Origin: Hippophae tibetana | Taxonomy: Eukaryota; Streptophyta; Magnoliopsida; Rosales; Elaeagnaceae | Length of the DNA stretch: 64,000 nucleotides | Reading direction: 5' to 3' | NCBI GenBank assembly: GCA_037013495.1 | Contig: CM072812.1 | Location: forward strand, 36,802,001 to 36,866,000 | Shown: positions 22,961 through 35,486 of the stretch, piece after piece | How positions within the stretch are numbered: the stretch's first letter is position 1 | Layout: each line of letters starts with the position of its first letter | The notes under the pieces: generated by a model | Seen by the model: the letters and a program-made list of their open reading frames with translations, nothing else | Told to the model about the DNA's origin: nothing | Database searches by the model: none | Made by a program: the position numbers and the translations under genes

Positions 22961-25900
22961 ATGTCAAAGTGTAGAATTGAGCAGTATTATATTTCTAGAG
23001 TTAAAAGTTTCATGGAATTTGCTTGTAGAAATAGTAATATTGGAACTAGTATAATTCGATGCCCATATGTTAAATGTAAAAATGAGTGATTTCGTGAATT
23101 TGACGAGGTTAAGTATCACCTTATTCGTAATGGTATTCTGTTGAGCTATAAATGTTGATATTATCATGGAAAAAATATTGATAATACTCATGGGGAAGAG
23201 ATAAATAAGAATGTGACTGGATTACATACATCTTATCATAATGTACAAATAAAAAATATGTTTCATGGTGTTGAAGATGAATTACGCGAGAATGATCCCG
23301 AAACCTTTAAAAAACTTATAGAAGATGCCGAAAAACCATTGTATCCAAAATGCAAAAAATACACTAAAATATTAGGATTGGATCATTTGTACAATGTGAA
23401 GGCAAAAACATGGTTTTTCTGACAAGGGATTCACACAATTACTAAATCTACTAGTCGATATGTTTCCTAAGGGTATTGAATTTTTATCTTCAATGTATGA
23501 AGTGAAGAAATCTCTTAGTCGATTTGGCATGGAATATCATAAGATTCACGTTTGTCCAAATGATTGCATTATTTATAGGAAAGAATATGAGACATTAGAT
23601 GATTATCTAATGTGTAAATAATCAAGATGAAAGCATGGTATAAATGAGACAACACATAAGAAAGGCGTGCCTGCAAAGGTTCTTTGGTACTTTCCTCCAA
23701 TTCCTCGCTTTTAAAGGTTGTTCAATAGTAAAGATACATCAAAGATGTTGACTTGGAATTCAGATAATCGATCTGATGATGAGGTGCTACGTTATCCTTG
23801 TGATTCTCCAAATTGGAAAGTAGTAGATAATTTATCTCTTCAATTTTCATCTAATTCGCACAATCTTCGTCTTGCCATTGCCGCTGATAGAATTAATCCA
23901 CATAGTTCCCTTAGTAGTAGATATAGCTGTTGGCCAGTAATTATGGTAACATACAACCTTCCTCCCTGGTTGTGTATGAAAAGAAAATTCATGATGTTAA
24001 CATTATTGATCTCAGGACCGAAACAACCCGGTGTTGATATTGATGTATATTTGCAGCCTGTGATAGATAATTTAAAGATGTTGTGGAATGATGGTGTAAA
24101 TGTTTACGATGCATATAAAGAAGAACACTTTAACTTGATGGGGGTCTTTTTATGAACAATTAATAATTTTCCTGTCTATGGAAACTTATCAAGACATGCA
24201 ACAAAAGGTTACAAGGGATGCCCTATATGTAGTGATGGAACTTCTGCAACTTATCTTGTTCATAGATGAAAGATGTCTTATAAAAGACATAGAAGATTTT
24301 TTCCATTTGGATACAAGTTTAGATACTAAAAGAAACTGTTTGATTGTGAAGAAAATCATGATAATACAACCCAACCTTTGCGAGGTGTTGAGATATCAAG
24401 GAAATTGAATGGTATGATTCAAACGATATGGAAAGATGAAAAAAAAACTCACTAAGGTAGGGAAAGGAAAGAGATCAACTAATGAAATGGGTGAAAATGA
24501 AAAAGAGTTTGAACTGACTTACCATGGTTGTTGGAAAAAAAATCAATATTTTGGGAATTACCTTATTGGAAAGACCTACACATTCGTCAAATCTTAGCTG
24601 TCATGCACATTGAGAAAAATGTATGTGAAAGCTTGATTGGTACTTTACTTAATATACCTGAAAAAACAAAGGATTGAATTAAAGTAAGACCGAATTTAAA
24701 GAAACTAGGCATACGACCTGAATTGCAACCAAGGGTGGAAAATGATAAGAATCGAACATACTTACAACCAACATCATATACAATGTCAACAAAAGATAAG
24801 GATGTGTTTTGTAAATGTTTGGAGGGTGTGAAAGTGTCTGATGGTTACTCATCCAACTTAACAAATTTTGTGTCTATCACCGATAAGAAACTTTATGGAT
24901 TGAAATCACATGACTGTCATATCTTAATGCAACAGTTATTTCCAGTTGTTATTAGATCAATTCTTCCAAAACATGTTTGATTATCAATAATTCAGCTTTG
25001 TTCATTCTTCAATACAATATGCAAGAAATCTATATCAATTGGCGAGTTAAATTATTTATAGAAAGATGTTGTAGAGACTTTGTGTCTAATTGAAAAATAT
25101 TTTCCTCCTTCTTTCTTCGATATAATGATTCACTTGTGTGTTCATTTAGTTCGAGAGGTTCAATTATGTGGTCCTACTTACTTAATGTGGATGTATCCTT
25201 TTGAGAGATATATGCAAGTCCTTAAAGGATATGTAAATAATAGAAATTGACCTGAAGGATGCATGGTGGAACACTACATTACTGAAAAGGCCATTGAGTT
25301 TTGTTTTGAATACTTTAGTGGTTGCACTGAAATTGGGAATCCTACGCACATGTTGTTCTTAGAACATCACATGATCCAAGTAGGTAACCCTATGCTTGGT
25401 GGAAGTAAGAAATTATTTATTGATCACACTCGATGAGAAAAAGCACACCGAATTATTTTGGTAAATAATAATGAGGCACAACCGTACATAGAGTAAGTGA
25501 TGTTCAACCTTTCCATTTATGCAAAAATCATTTTTTATTTAACTATTAATGATGATATATATTTCATATATATTTAATAACATTACATGATTCATTTAAA
25601 CTTATTGAAGATCGATACTCGTTATAAAAAAAAGGAGGAGAAAAATGTTTGTATGATGAACATAAGCGAGAACTTATTAATTGGTTTCACAACCATGTAA
25701 GTGACACAAAAAAAAATTCATGCAGGTATGTTCCTAGATCTATTCAATGTTTTAAAACTTTTCTCTAAACACATTTCATGTTTTTGTATACATAGATTCG
25801 AGATGAACTCAAGAAACCCAATCATAAAATATCAGAAAGTTTACAATGGCTTGCACATGGGCCAAAATTCGATGTCAAATCATTTTATAGTTTCACAATA

Positions 25901-26469
25901 AATGGATCGAGGTTTACGACTCAAGCTAGGGACAAAGTTCAAGTAAATCAAAATAGTGGTGTGAAGATGGTTGCACAAACTATGCACTTTGTCAGTTCAA
26001 AAGATGTTAATCATGTACTTTCTGAGAGAACATATTATGGTATAATACAAGAGATTTGGGAATTGGATTATAAGGTCTTCCATGAAACAGTTTTCTTGTG
26101 TGATTGGGTCGAAGATGTTATCAATGTTGGATATAAAATAGATGATTTTGGATTTACCCTTGTAAATTTATCTAAGATAAGTCACACTGATGATCCTTTC
26201 ACGTTAGCACTTAATGCATAACAAGTATTTTAAGTGAGCAATCAAATTGACACAAGATGATCTGTTGTATTAACACCTCCACAAAAAGAGTTTTACCATT
26301 GTGATGCTTTAGAAGATGACGACCCTATACTTGATACATTAACCAATATTAGTAATTTCTCAAATAAATTTCCTAATGTATGTGATGATCTAGTTGATGA
26401 TGATGATTCTTCGTCATGGGCTCAAAGTGATTGTGAAGGAATATATGTATATGATCAACAACCTAATTA
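22961..26469 (+). pseudogene. TNP2-like CACTA transposase, broken
   Basis: The start MSKCRIEQYYISRVKSF resembles the transposase-associated domain at the head of TNP2. The core follows: KGVPAKVLWYFPPI (23663-23705), then an open segment 23718-24155 with AADRINPHS, SSRYSCWPVIMVTYNLPPWL and ISGPKQPGVDIDVYLQP. The DUF4218-like part covers 24560-25490 (ILAVMHIEKNV, LYGLKSHDCHILMQQLFP, MYPFERYM, GCMVEHYITEKAIEF). A GTAAGT donor at 25496 suggests an intron to about 25625. The DUF4216-like C-terminus covers 25640-26469 (YYGIIQEIWELDY, VFLCDWV), ending in an acidic tail. Stops and frameshifts occur throughout. Confidence 0.88.
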
Positions 26470-26574
26470 AACATAATGTATGTTCTATATTGTTGTGATA
26501 ACTCTTATATATATATATGTATGCTCCTAAAATTGTCAATTAATTTATATTTCTTCATTGTTTGTAGATATTTC

Positions 26575-27226
26575 ATGGATCCTCAGGTAACAAAGCTTGT
26601 AGATCTAAATGATCCATTGGGGTATTTGAAAAGAAGGGGTTGGGCGATTATAACTGATGCTCCACTTAACCCAGATAATAGAATACCTATTCTATTTGAT
26701 GCTACTGGTAATCCAATAGGGGAAAATGGCCAACAATCGAAATCCTCTATTGGTTGATTTGCGAAGTCTAGTATACCAATCAATATAAATGATTGGTCTC
26801 AGGTTGACGATGCAAAAAAGTTCAAAATATGGATAACCATTTGTGTAGTCTCTTAAATTTTATAATCAATTACATATATTATATCTAATCTTTTGTACCG
26901 TGTTTTTACAGAATCGTTACAAAGTCGATGACAGTTGGAAACTTAAGTGTTATAAGATTGCAAATAAGGCATGGAAGGAATACAAGACTTCCAGATTGGC
27001 AAGAAATTATGTGTTTCCATATTTGGAACCACTTGATGAGGTAGAGCTCTACAAAATCCCTGAAGGACACCCCTGGATTACACCTCAAGTTTGGAAAGAC
27101 TTTGTGGATTATAGACATTCAGATGAATTTCAAATTATTAGGGAAGAAAATCAGAATATAGAAATGAATAACATTCTTCCTAACTGTACTAAGAGGTCTT
27201 CAAATCCTGAAGTTAGATATAGAATG
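26575..27226 (+). pseudogene. Second gene of the CACTA element (plant Ptta/En/Spm-type protein), truncated
   Basis: After a splice-acceptor-like TTGTTTGTAG, ATG at 26575 opens MDPQVTKLVDLNDPLGYL and continues to a stop at 26757. A second exon starts after TTTTTACAG (26912) with NRYKVDDSWKLKCYKIANKA and SRLARNYVFPYLEP, ending near 27226. This is the pattern of the smaller protein encoded downstream of TNP2 in plant CACTA elements. The rest of the gene is missing where copia sequence joins. Confidence 0.65.
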
Positions 27227-27242
27227 GTATTATTAATTTGTG

Positions 27243-28346
27243 TTAATTTATGCACTTTATGGCCTTAAACAAGCTCCACGAGTGTGGTTTTTCAAGTTCA
27301 GCTCCACCATCCTTCGCTTGGGTTACACTATCAGTCCTTATGATTCTACCTTATTTCTTTGTCGTAATGATAAATGCACCATTTTGCTTCTCCTATATGT
27401 GGATGATATGATCATAACTGGTGATATTCTCAGTGGCATTCAAGAACTCAAGGATTTTCTTAGTCAGTAGTTTGAAATGAAAAACCTTGAACATCTCGGT
27501 TATTTCTTGGGTCTTGAGATCACTCTTTCCACAGATGATCTTTATATTACTCAAGCCAAGTATGCATGTGACCTTTTATCTTAAGCTGGACTCACTGACA
27601 ACAAAACTGTTGACACTTCAGTTGAACTTAATGCGCATCTGATACCCTTGGGGAGGAAACCATCATCTAATCCCTTTCTTTACAAATGATTGGTTAGCAG
27701 CCTGGTTTATCTCATAGTTACTCATCCAGAAATTTTTTATATTGTTCATCAGGTAAGCTAGTATCTGTCTACTCCATGATTAACTCATTATGTTGTTGTT
27801 CTGCGCATTCTATGATACTTGAAGGGCACTTTCTTCTATGGCCTTTTCTACTCAACTCAGTCTCCTCTTGTACTCTGTGCATTCTCTGATGCTGATTGGG
27901 AAGGAGATCCCACTGATCTCAGGTCCCCTACAAGTTATTACTTTCTCCTTGGTTCTTCTTTGATTTCTTGGCGAAATAAGAAACAAACTTTCGTGACCCG
28001 CTCTAGTACTGAAGCAGAATATTGTACTCTTGCTAATACCATGTATGGGCTTCTTTGACTATGATGGCTTCTTAAGAATTTGGGTGTGTCTACATCCTCT
28101 GCTACTCCTATTTATTGTGACAATTAGAGTGCCATTCATATTGCTTACAATGATGTCTTCCATGAACAGACTAAACACATTGAGATTGATTGTCACTTTA
28201 TTTATTCTCATCTTGTCCATGGTGCTCTCAAGCTTTTCCATGTCTCCTCCAATGATCAACTTGCAGATATCTTTACCAAGGAACTTCCTAAGGGATGCAC
28301 TCGTAATTTGGTTGACAACCTCAAGCTAGTCTCACATCAATCTTGA
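27243..28346 (+). pseudogene. Copia RT C-terminus and RNase H, broken
   Basis: Open from 27240 to 27470 with YALYGLKQAPRVWFFKF and the catalytic YVDD (27396-27407). After stops come FEMKNLEHLGYFLGLEI, a further stop-broken part, then the RNase H domain (SDADWEGDPTDLRSPTSY, SLISWRNKKQ, RSSTEAEY; 27880-28030). The remainder to 28346 is shifted out of frame. The order and spacing are typical copia; at least six stops or frameshifts inactivate it. Confidence 0.88.
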
Positions 28347-28358
28347 GTTTGATGGGGC

Positions 28359-28501
28359 TGTTAATGTATATCATATCTGCTAATATATATATCATGTTAT
28401 GGACTTTAGGCACATCTAGTTTAATTATAACTTCTATATAAAGACACTATGTATATTCCTTAAAATACAGAATATAATACAATCATTAAATATTTCTAAC
28501 A
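28359..28501 (+). repeat. 3' LTR (143 bp) of the truncated copia element
   Basis: It begins TGTTAATGTATATCATATCT directly after a purine tract (GATGGGGC) and ends TATTTCTAACA. TG..CA ends and short LTRs are usual for this copia type. Confidence 0.75.
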
Positions 28502-29085
28502 TTTTAAATACTATTTAGACCACCAATTAAAAATTTGCATTTACTTCATTTTTAATTTTTTATAATAAATCTTTTTGAAAAATATGCTAATTTACTTAAT
28601 CATTACTTAAATTATTTTCATATGCCTCATTTCTCTTCGTTAAGGTAATAAAAGGGTGTGATGTATCTTTTTTGACGTAAGTTTGAGTCATTTTTAATCT
28701 TTGTAATTTATAGTATAGTTATTTAACTCAATATTAATGTTGATTTTATTATTTTAATTTTTTTAATATAAAATATATTATAATTATTTAATCTTTATTT
28801 AACATATTATCATTCATATATATATGCATGCTTTGTATAGGCTATTAGGAGATCTAAGAGCATGAATTAATCATATTACCTATTCAATTATACTAAAGCG
28901 TTGATGCATAAGGAACACCTTAATAATATACAAAAAAATGTTATAAGTCAATTTTCTTTGAATAAAAGTGTTATTTGGTTCTTTGGTACCAACTAGTTCT
29001 TTAACTTATAAAAATGTATTAACTAATCCTTTAACTTATAAAAAAGTACAAAAAGGTATTTATTGAAAAAAATAGTTAAAAATAC
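28502..29085. other. AT-rich spacer with a 30-bp tandem duplication
   Basis: CTTTAACTTATAAAAA is repeated with its neighbourhood at about 28990-29048 (unit about 30 bases, two copies). Nothing else is recognised. Confidence 0.5.
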
Positions 29086-29957
29086 ATGGGGCCTTTTATC
29101 TCTTCCTACAACAACCTCTATATTCTGGTTGCTGTGGATTATGTTTCTAAGTGGGTAGAAGCAATTCCCTTGCCTACCAATGATTCCAAAGTGGTGTTGA
29201 ATTTTCTAAAAAAAACATTTTTAATCGTTTTGGCACCCCAAGGGCAATCATAAGCGATGAGGGAACTCATTTTTGCAACAAATCTTTTGAAACCCTCCTT
29301 GCCAAATACGGTGTCACTCACAAGATTGCAACTGCTTACCATCCTCAAACAAGTAGACAAGTTGAGATATCAAATAGAGAGGTGAAGAGGATTTTGGAGA
29401 AGACGGTAAATCCTTCAAGGAAGGATTAGTCAAAGAGGTTGGATGATGCACTCTGGGCATACCGAACAACATATAAGACACCCATTGGGATGTCCCCATA
29501 TCGGTTAGTGTTTGGGAAAGCTTGTCATCTCCCGGTTGAATTAGAGCACCATGAGTATTGGGCTATCAAGAATTTAAATTTTGATTTAGGAGTCGCTGGC
29601 GAAAAACGTCGCCTACAACTCAATGAGATGGATGAGATTTGTTTACACGCATATGAAAATGCTGAGATTTATAAGGAAAAGACGAAGAGGTGGCATGACA
29701 ACAAAATCTTGCATCGACACTTTGAACCAAGACAGAAAGTATTGCTCTTCAATTCTCGTTTGAAGTTCTTCTCAGGAAAACTGAAATCTAAGTGGTCAGG
29801 GCCTTTCATTATTACCAAAGTACACCCATATGGGGCTGTTGAGATTAAAGGTGAAGAATCACAAAGTACTTTCCAAGTGAATGGGCAAAGACTCAAACAT
29901 TATTGGGGGGGTGACATTGATCGTCAAAAGTCCACCATTTTCTTATATGATCCAACC
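29086..29957 (+). pseudogene. Ty3/gypsy (Athila clade) integrase, 5'-truncated and broken
   Basis: Homology starts at [18 protein letters not shown], just after the place where the first catalytic Asp of the DDE triad would lie, so that residue is lost. The second Asp is in ISDEGTHF (codon 29256-29258) and the Glu in NREVKRI (29379-29381). A frameshift lies in the A-run near 29205-29215 and a TAG at 29427-29429. From 29439 to 29957 the frame is open and well conserved: [34 protein letters not shown], then the C-terminal chromodomain-less tail ([16 protein letters not shown]). Inactive. Confidence 0.92.
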
Positions 29958-29960
29958 TAA

Positions 29961-31390
29961 AGCAAGGAAAAAGGCAGTCAAGCTGATGACTCTAAATCAA
30001 GCACTTCTTGGGAGACAACCCATGTGTTTTAGTTTTTATTTATGTATTTATTTTATTTTAGAACATGTATTAGTTGCATATTTCTTCATTCTGTTATTTT
30101 GTTTTGATAGGTGCAAATCGGAGGAGGTAAAACGATTTTGGATTTCAATCTCACAAGTCAACTCACCATTCAGGGAAGTTTCTTTTAACACATCTCCTTT
30201 GTTCTTTAATTTCCACACATTGGGGACAATGTGCATATTAAGTTTGGGGGTGTTTAGATTAAACTTATTGGAAATATTGTTTGATATTGTTTCTTGTCTA
30301 GCTTTGTTTGTTTGGTTGATCGAACATTAGAAGATATTTTGCATTTAATGGTGATCTAATTTTTGTTATTTTATTTCTTCATTTTAAATAATACATAACT
30401 CCTTGAAAAATATGAATATTGTCTAAGCGATGAATAATTTTTACGCATGTTTCATTTTTACAAGAATAAATATTTATGAGCACTAGTCTTGATTTTTGAG
30501 TTGCTATGATAATTTAGAGAAGGTTTATGTGAGTAAGGAATTCGATTGATATTTGTGGTGTCACAGTTCTTAGAATTTGTTTGATTTTCTCTTGAGGCGA
30601 ATTTATAGAAAACATTTAACCAAGATAATGATTTAGGCCATCTTTGGATCGTTTGAGCCTTTCTATCTACTACCTTCACATGTTTTATTAGTAGTATACC
30701 CCTTTAAGCTTCAAAATTTATATATATATATATTTATCTCATTTCAAAAGCTTACTTAAAAAAATATATATATATGTGCAGATATATCTATTTTTCTTAT
30801 CTAACTAACATGTTACAATTGTTAGTAAATATGTAAACATATATAAAAAAAGAAAAAAAAACCAAAAAAAAATGGTTATTGTATGTGATGTTAATTCCCA
30901 AGTTGGGAAGTGTTTATTTTGATGATAGAAGATCTCTTGTTTCAATCCTAAAATGATGTGTTTAGGAAAAATTGAGCTAAATATTATCCTTTACCTTACC
31001 TTTACCTAAGCCATACATTACAAGCTTAATAAAATCCTATTGATTTTTGGTTGTTTTTTTCTACATTAGTGGAGAGAGAAATAAAAATAAACTTATGAGA
31101 TTTGTGATTTCATTAAAATCTGTTTGATTTTATACTTGCATAAATTGATCCGGATTGTATGTGATGAAATATGAAAAGACTTCACACACACACTAAAATT
31201 CATTGTGAAAATGTAATATATTTTTAAATTGATTTTGATACTTAGATAGAATTCTTTTATTTCTTTGAGTTATGTTATTTGGAATGACTAAAAATAAATA
31301 TTTTGAAAATCACTATTTTAAATGCAGTTATCTTTGTTTTATTTCTTTTCTTTTGCTCGAGAACTAGCAAGAACTTAAGTTTGGGGGTGT
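29961..31390 (+). other. 3' noncoding region and polypurine tract of the gypsy element
   Basis: This 1.4 kb follows the pol stop. Two copies of the purine string AAGTTTGGGGGTG occur, at about 30240-30252 and 31378-31390. The second directly precedes the LTR and is the functional polypurine tract; the first resembles an internal duplicate. The near-palindrome CACATTGGGGACAATGTG precedes the first. An open frame at 29881-30330 has no recognisable domain and overlaps pol in another frame, so I do not call it a gene. Confidence 0.65.
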
Positions 31391-33412
31391 GATAACTGTA
31401 TTTTATACAATGATTTACGTCTATTTTATTAATTATAATATCTAGTTCTTTACATTTTTAGTTAATTTTTAATTAATTAAATTAATATTTAGTATTAGTT
31501 TTTAATAAATATATTTTAAAGTAAATTAATAAATTTTAATAAAAAAAGGGGCTTAATTGCAATTATAAAAAGATTACAATTTAATTCGAAATTAAGAATG
31601 GGTTAAATTGCAAATATCAAAAGATTAGAAATTAATTTAAATTAAATTTGTGGGTCAAAATACAATTAATAAAAAGTTAAATTTCTGCGCAGGAGAAGAG
31701 CCACTTGCGAAATTCACAACGCCCAACACACACCGCTCGATCATCCCATCAACGGTCAAGATTGGGCGCGTGAAATCCAGACGCAACAAAAGCGATTAAG
31801 CTGGAATTCCTGGAGCGCGCAGCTCGGCACACGTCAGGCCCACCTGCTGCGTAGACTGGCGTGCAAGGTGGGACCCACATGTCGGCTGCGCATAATTTCC
31901 CCGAGGCACATCACTCACCGTTGGATCAGTTGAATGGTCCAGATTGAAGCGCATGGAACTAAGTTGTCGCGCACCGAGCCGCTCGCCTACAATCCCGTGC
32001 GACGTGGTTCATCCAAGCAACGTGCACCCTCGCGTTTCAATAAAAAATAAGCAGCCACGTGTCTCCTAAATATTCCATCCAATAACATGACAACACATGG
32101 CATGTATTTGGTAAAATAAAAACGTAGAAACGACGCCCACTTCCAACTGTTAACGCACTTCCAGCGCGAGGAAATCTTGTGCGACGCAGTCCAGCTGTTC
32201 TCCATACGCCCGACCTTCCCACCCAATGAAAAGCTACCACGTGTCTCTTTATTTTTCATATCCAATCACATGGCGACACGTGGCATGCGTAAAAAGAAAA
32301 AAAATCAGAAACGCGCAGAATAGTTTTCATGCGTGTTGTTATTTTAATTCCCCCATGCATTTTTGTCCCCCACTGATAAAAAAAATAAAAAAAATAATTG
32401 GAAAGAGGGGATATATTTTGTACGCGAAAATGAATTAGGGTTTTTCAGTTTTCGTTTTTTCGTTTTAGCTCGCAGTTCTTGTTGCATTTTTCTCTCCTCA
32501 CCATTTTCTTTATTTTTTCCTCTCTACATGTTTTGTATAACACGCAGAACGTTTATTTGATATTTTTGTGTTGTATTTTCTTAGGGAAATTATAGAGAAA
32601 GAAGACAACGAATAAGAAAGAAAGGGAAGAAATTTATTTTTCATTGAGGAATCATGAAAGAGTTTCTCCTAATCTATTTCTTTTAATTTTTATTTCTATG
32701 CAATGCTTTATTATTGTTGTGTTATAATTTTAATTTCTGCTATGAACTAATTTATTTGTTCTAGGATTGCAGTATAGCGTAAATTATGAAACTTGAATTA
32801 ATTATTTTTGAATGATTTATGGAACTGTTTTAAGTTGTTTATTTTATCTGTGTTTAATGCTTTTAATTATCAGAAGATTAATTAACTGATATGTGACACT
32901 TAAATAAACTTGAAAAAAGAAATTTTAGTGTGTTGCTCGTGATAAAATAATGTATATACATAAGGGATAGAAATATACTTTTATTGTATGTGTAACTGTT
33001 TGAGAACTCAGAACTTAATAAATCTGGTTGAATTTAATTCTCATAGAAATATAGTGAATCATTTTAACTAGATGTGTCTGTATGGAGCTTGAAAGAGATA
33101 TATGAATAAATTAGGAGTTCTTGGTTAACAACTTAAAACATGAGAACATAAATCAAGAGAAAATAAAATATTCAAGTGGATTAATTTGGGTAAACTGCAA
33201 TCCTAGAATTTTCGTACAAACTGTTAAAAAACAATTATTAGTTAAGTCAACTGCATCAAATTATTGATTGTTTGGATAAAATCAGGTTTAAATAATTTTA
33301 GTAATTAACGAAAGTTGGTAATAAATCTCTGTAGAAACGATATTTTACTTATCATATTATTACTTGTGACCGTGTATACTTGTACGATTTTATGTTCTTA
33401 AAAAGAGACAAC
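31391..33412 (+). repeat. 3' LTR of the gypsy element, about 2.0 kb
   Basis: It starts TGATAACTGTATTTTATAC after the polypurine tract and ends near GAGACAACA (33405-33413). The AT-rich first 300 bases are followed by a GC-rich stretch (31685-32340) with ABRE-type words ACGTGTC at 32057-32063 and 32239-32245 and ACGTGGC at 32278-32284. An ATATATTTT box follows near 32408 with a pyrimidine-rich presumed leader. The same arrangement is present in the inverted solo LTR at 9305-11059, about 250 bases shorter. Confidence 0.85.
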
Positions 33413-33419
33413 AGAGGTG

Positions 33420-35440
33420 TTGGAGAGGAAGATGAAGATATTAGACATGAGTTTCATACTTTTAAGAAAAGTGAACTAAATAAGGATACAATTGAACTGA
33501 GTATTGGGGTGGTTTTGAAGATATCGTGACTATGAGACATGTCATAAAACTATATGTATTGAGATATGGTAGAGATATTAAATTTAGGAGGAATGATAAA
33601 GTTAAAATTGAGGTATTTTGCAACAATGAAAATTGTAAGTGGGAGTTGTTTGCTAGGAATTAATTTGGAACTTCAGTGCTTATTATTTACAAAAGTCATA
33701 GTGAAAAGTTTCACACATCTAGAAGAATTATGGGTTGAAAAATTAGATTAATAGCAAGTTTATAGTTGAAAACATGTTAGAATTCTTTATGAATGAACCT
33801 AAGACAAAATATCAAAGAGTTCAAAATATTGTTAGAGAAAAAATTAATTTTGAAGTCAATAAACATGTTGTGAAAAAGGCTAAGTAAATAATACACGGAA
33901 AATACAAAGACCAATATCCTAAACTATTTTTACATGATGAACAACTTAAGATAATCAACCTTGGAACCATAATAGTGTTAAAAAAAAGGTGTTCTAAGGT
34001 TTAAAATATTTTATATCTATTTGGGTCTTGTTAAGGAATGATGGAAAAGAGGTTGCCCAAGTTTATAGGATTAGACGGATGTCATTTGAAAGAACATAAT
34101 ATAGGCATCCTTCTATATGATGTGAGTGCTGCTATTGAAACTGAGTCATATAAGACATGAAAATGATTTTTAGAATTTTGTTTAAAGACTTGGGAATTAG
34201 TGAAGAACACTCGTGGACTATCATAAGTGATGAAATGAAGGGAATTATATCAACAGTGAAGTCAGTAGTACCCAATCGATAGCATAGAATATACATATGG
34301 CATATGCATAAAAACTATGTGAAGCAAGTAAAAAAAAGATAGTCTGAGTTCTTACTTTTGGAGGGTTGTAGAAGCTACAATAGTACTTGAATTTAAGCAA
34401 TGGATGCAACAATTAGAAGCGAAATCAATGAAAGCTCACAATTGGTTGTTTGTAAAACCATTTAAGTCATGTATAAAGTCTAATTACAAAACTACATCAA
34501 TTTGTGGAAATTAACTAAATAAATTATATGAGTCTTTTAACTCAGAGTTATTGACAACAAGAGAGCAACCAATTTTAACTATGTTGGAGACAATAAGGTT
34601 ATATTTAAGTGATAAATTCAATGCTAAGAGGGATGAGTTGTCAAGATGAAGGTACCAAGTTTAAAAGAAAATCATGTACTTAATCATAGAGAACATTAAC
34701 AAGTCTACTACTTGTGTTCCTAGGCACAATGGTGGTTGTATGTATTAAATTCAATTTGACATAAAAAAGAAAGTGAGTGTAGACTTGTTAAATAAGAAGT
34801 GCACTTATAGGGAATGGGACCTCACTGACACTCTATGTATACATGCCATGAGAAGTATCTTTACTAGCTAAGAGGATCAAGTGAATTATGTTCATTCAAT
34901 TTATAAAAGGCAAGCATTTAAAGATCAATATAGATTATTTTAACTATGCATATTTGAATTATATTTAAAGTTTTGTATATATATATTATGGTGAATACTA
35001 ATAATGTTTTTAGTTTTTGTTTTTTAAAGCCCCGTTATTAATCATATACTAAGTTGACATTATTGGCCTGTCTCAACAGAATCTGAAATATTGAATACAT
35101 TTTTGTACAAGAGACGAAGTGGGAGCCCCAAGAATACTAAAAATAAGTCATCTTTTAAAAAGTTGATTAAGAAAAAAATGCACCTTCAAATGTTGAAGTT
35201 GGTACAATAGGAAAGCCTTTGAGGCTAAGGAAAGTGTCAAGGATAACATATGGATATTGTAAAGAAATTGGTTATAATCAAAGGGAGGTGTAACAAGAAG
35301 AAGATAGATTTAAATATACAAGAAGAAGCCAACATGAATATGGATTCAACCGTACAATAAAAAACCAACATCAATATGGGTTCAATGAGATAATAAAAAA
35401 CCAACCTTAATATGGATGCAAATCCTCAAATAGAGACAGA
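33420..35440 (+). pseudogene. Mutator-like element (MULE) transposase, decayed
   Basis: Read across many stops and shifts: DIVTMRHVIKLYVLRYGRDI and NENCKWELFA (33515-33655) match the MuDR N-terminal DNA-binding domain. NMLEFFMNEPKMKYQ-like sequence follows, then the DDE transposase core (about 34060-34330, with 'GLDGCHLK'-like and 'WTIISDE'-like words and PNR.HRIYIWHM). The C-terminal SWIM zinc finger (34795-34850) reads CTYREWDLT..LCIHAM, where the second Cys has become Tyr (34806-34808). A basic tail follows (RRSGSPKNTKNKS, 35110-35150). The start of the gene is missing where the gypsy LTR abuts. Confidence 0.82.
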
Positions 35441-35486
35441 GGTACTAACAAAAAATTTAACAATCATTTTTTGTCATAATTTTTTA

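Larger units (their letters stand above)
22200..27226 (+). mobile_element. CACTA (En/Spm) transposon remnant
   Basis: The element is defined by a TNP2-type transposase (22961-26469) and a second transposon gene (26575-27226) in the usual order. A pyrimidine-rich patch at 22280-22430 precedes the transposase and may be its untranslated first exon. I could not find the CACTA terminal inverted repeats, so both borders are approximate. The right side is cut off abruptly at about 27226-27243, where copia sequence begins. Confidence 0.8.
27243..28501 (+). mobile_element. 5'-truncated Ty1/copia element with a short 143-bp LTR
   Basis: The fragment starts inside RT (LYGLKQAPRVWF) and runs through RNase H to an LTR at 28359-28501. 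Everything upstream (gag, integrase, N-terminal RT, 5' LTR) is missing. The junction with CACTA sequence at about 27226-27243 is abrupt. Confidence 0.85.
29086..33412 (+). mobile_element. 3' half of an Athila-type Ty3/gypsy element
   Basis: The order is integrase (truncated at its start), stop, a long 3' noncoding part with the element-typical strings GGGAGACAACCCATGTG (30010) and ATTGGGGACAATGTGCAT (30220), a polypurine tract, and a 2 kb LTR. gag, protease, RT, RNase H and the 5' LTR are absent. Its right end abuts MULE-like coding sequence directly. The solo LTR at 9305-11059 is a second, inverted member of the same family. Confidence 0.88.

Noticed and set aside
29881..30330. 149-codon frame overlapping the end of gypsy pol
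   Set aside because: It overlaps well-conserved integrase in another frame and then runs into the noncoding 3' part. The hydrophobic content could suggest an env-like protein, but no family feature supports that.
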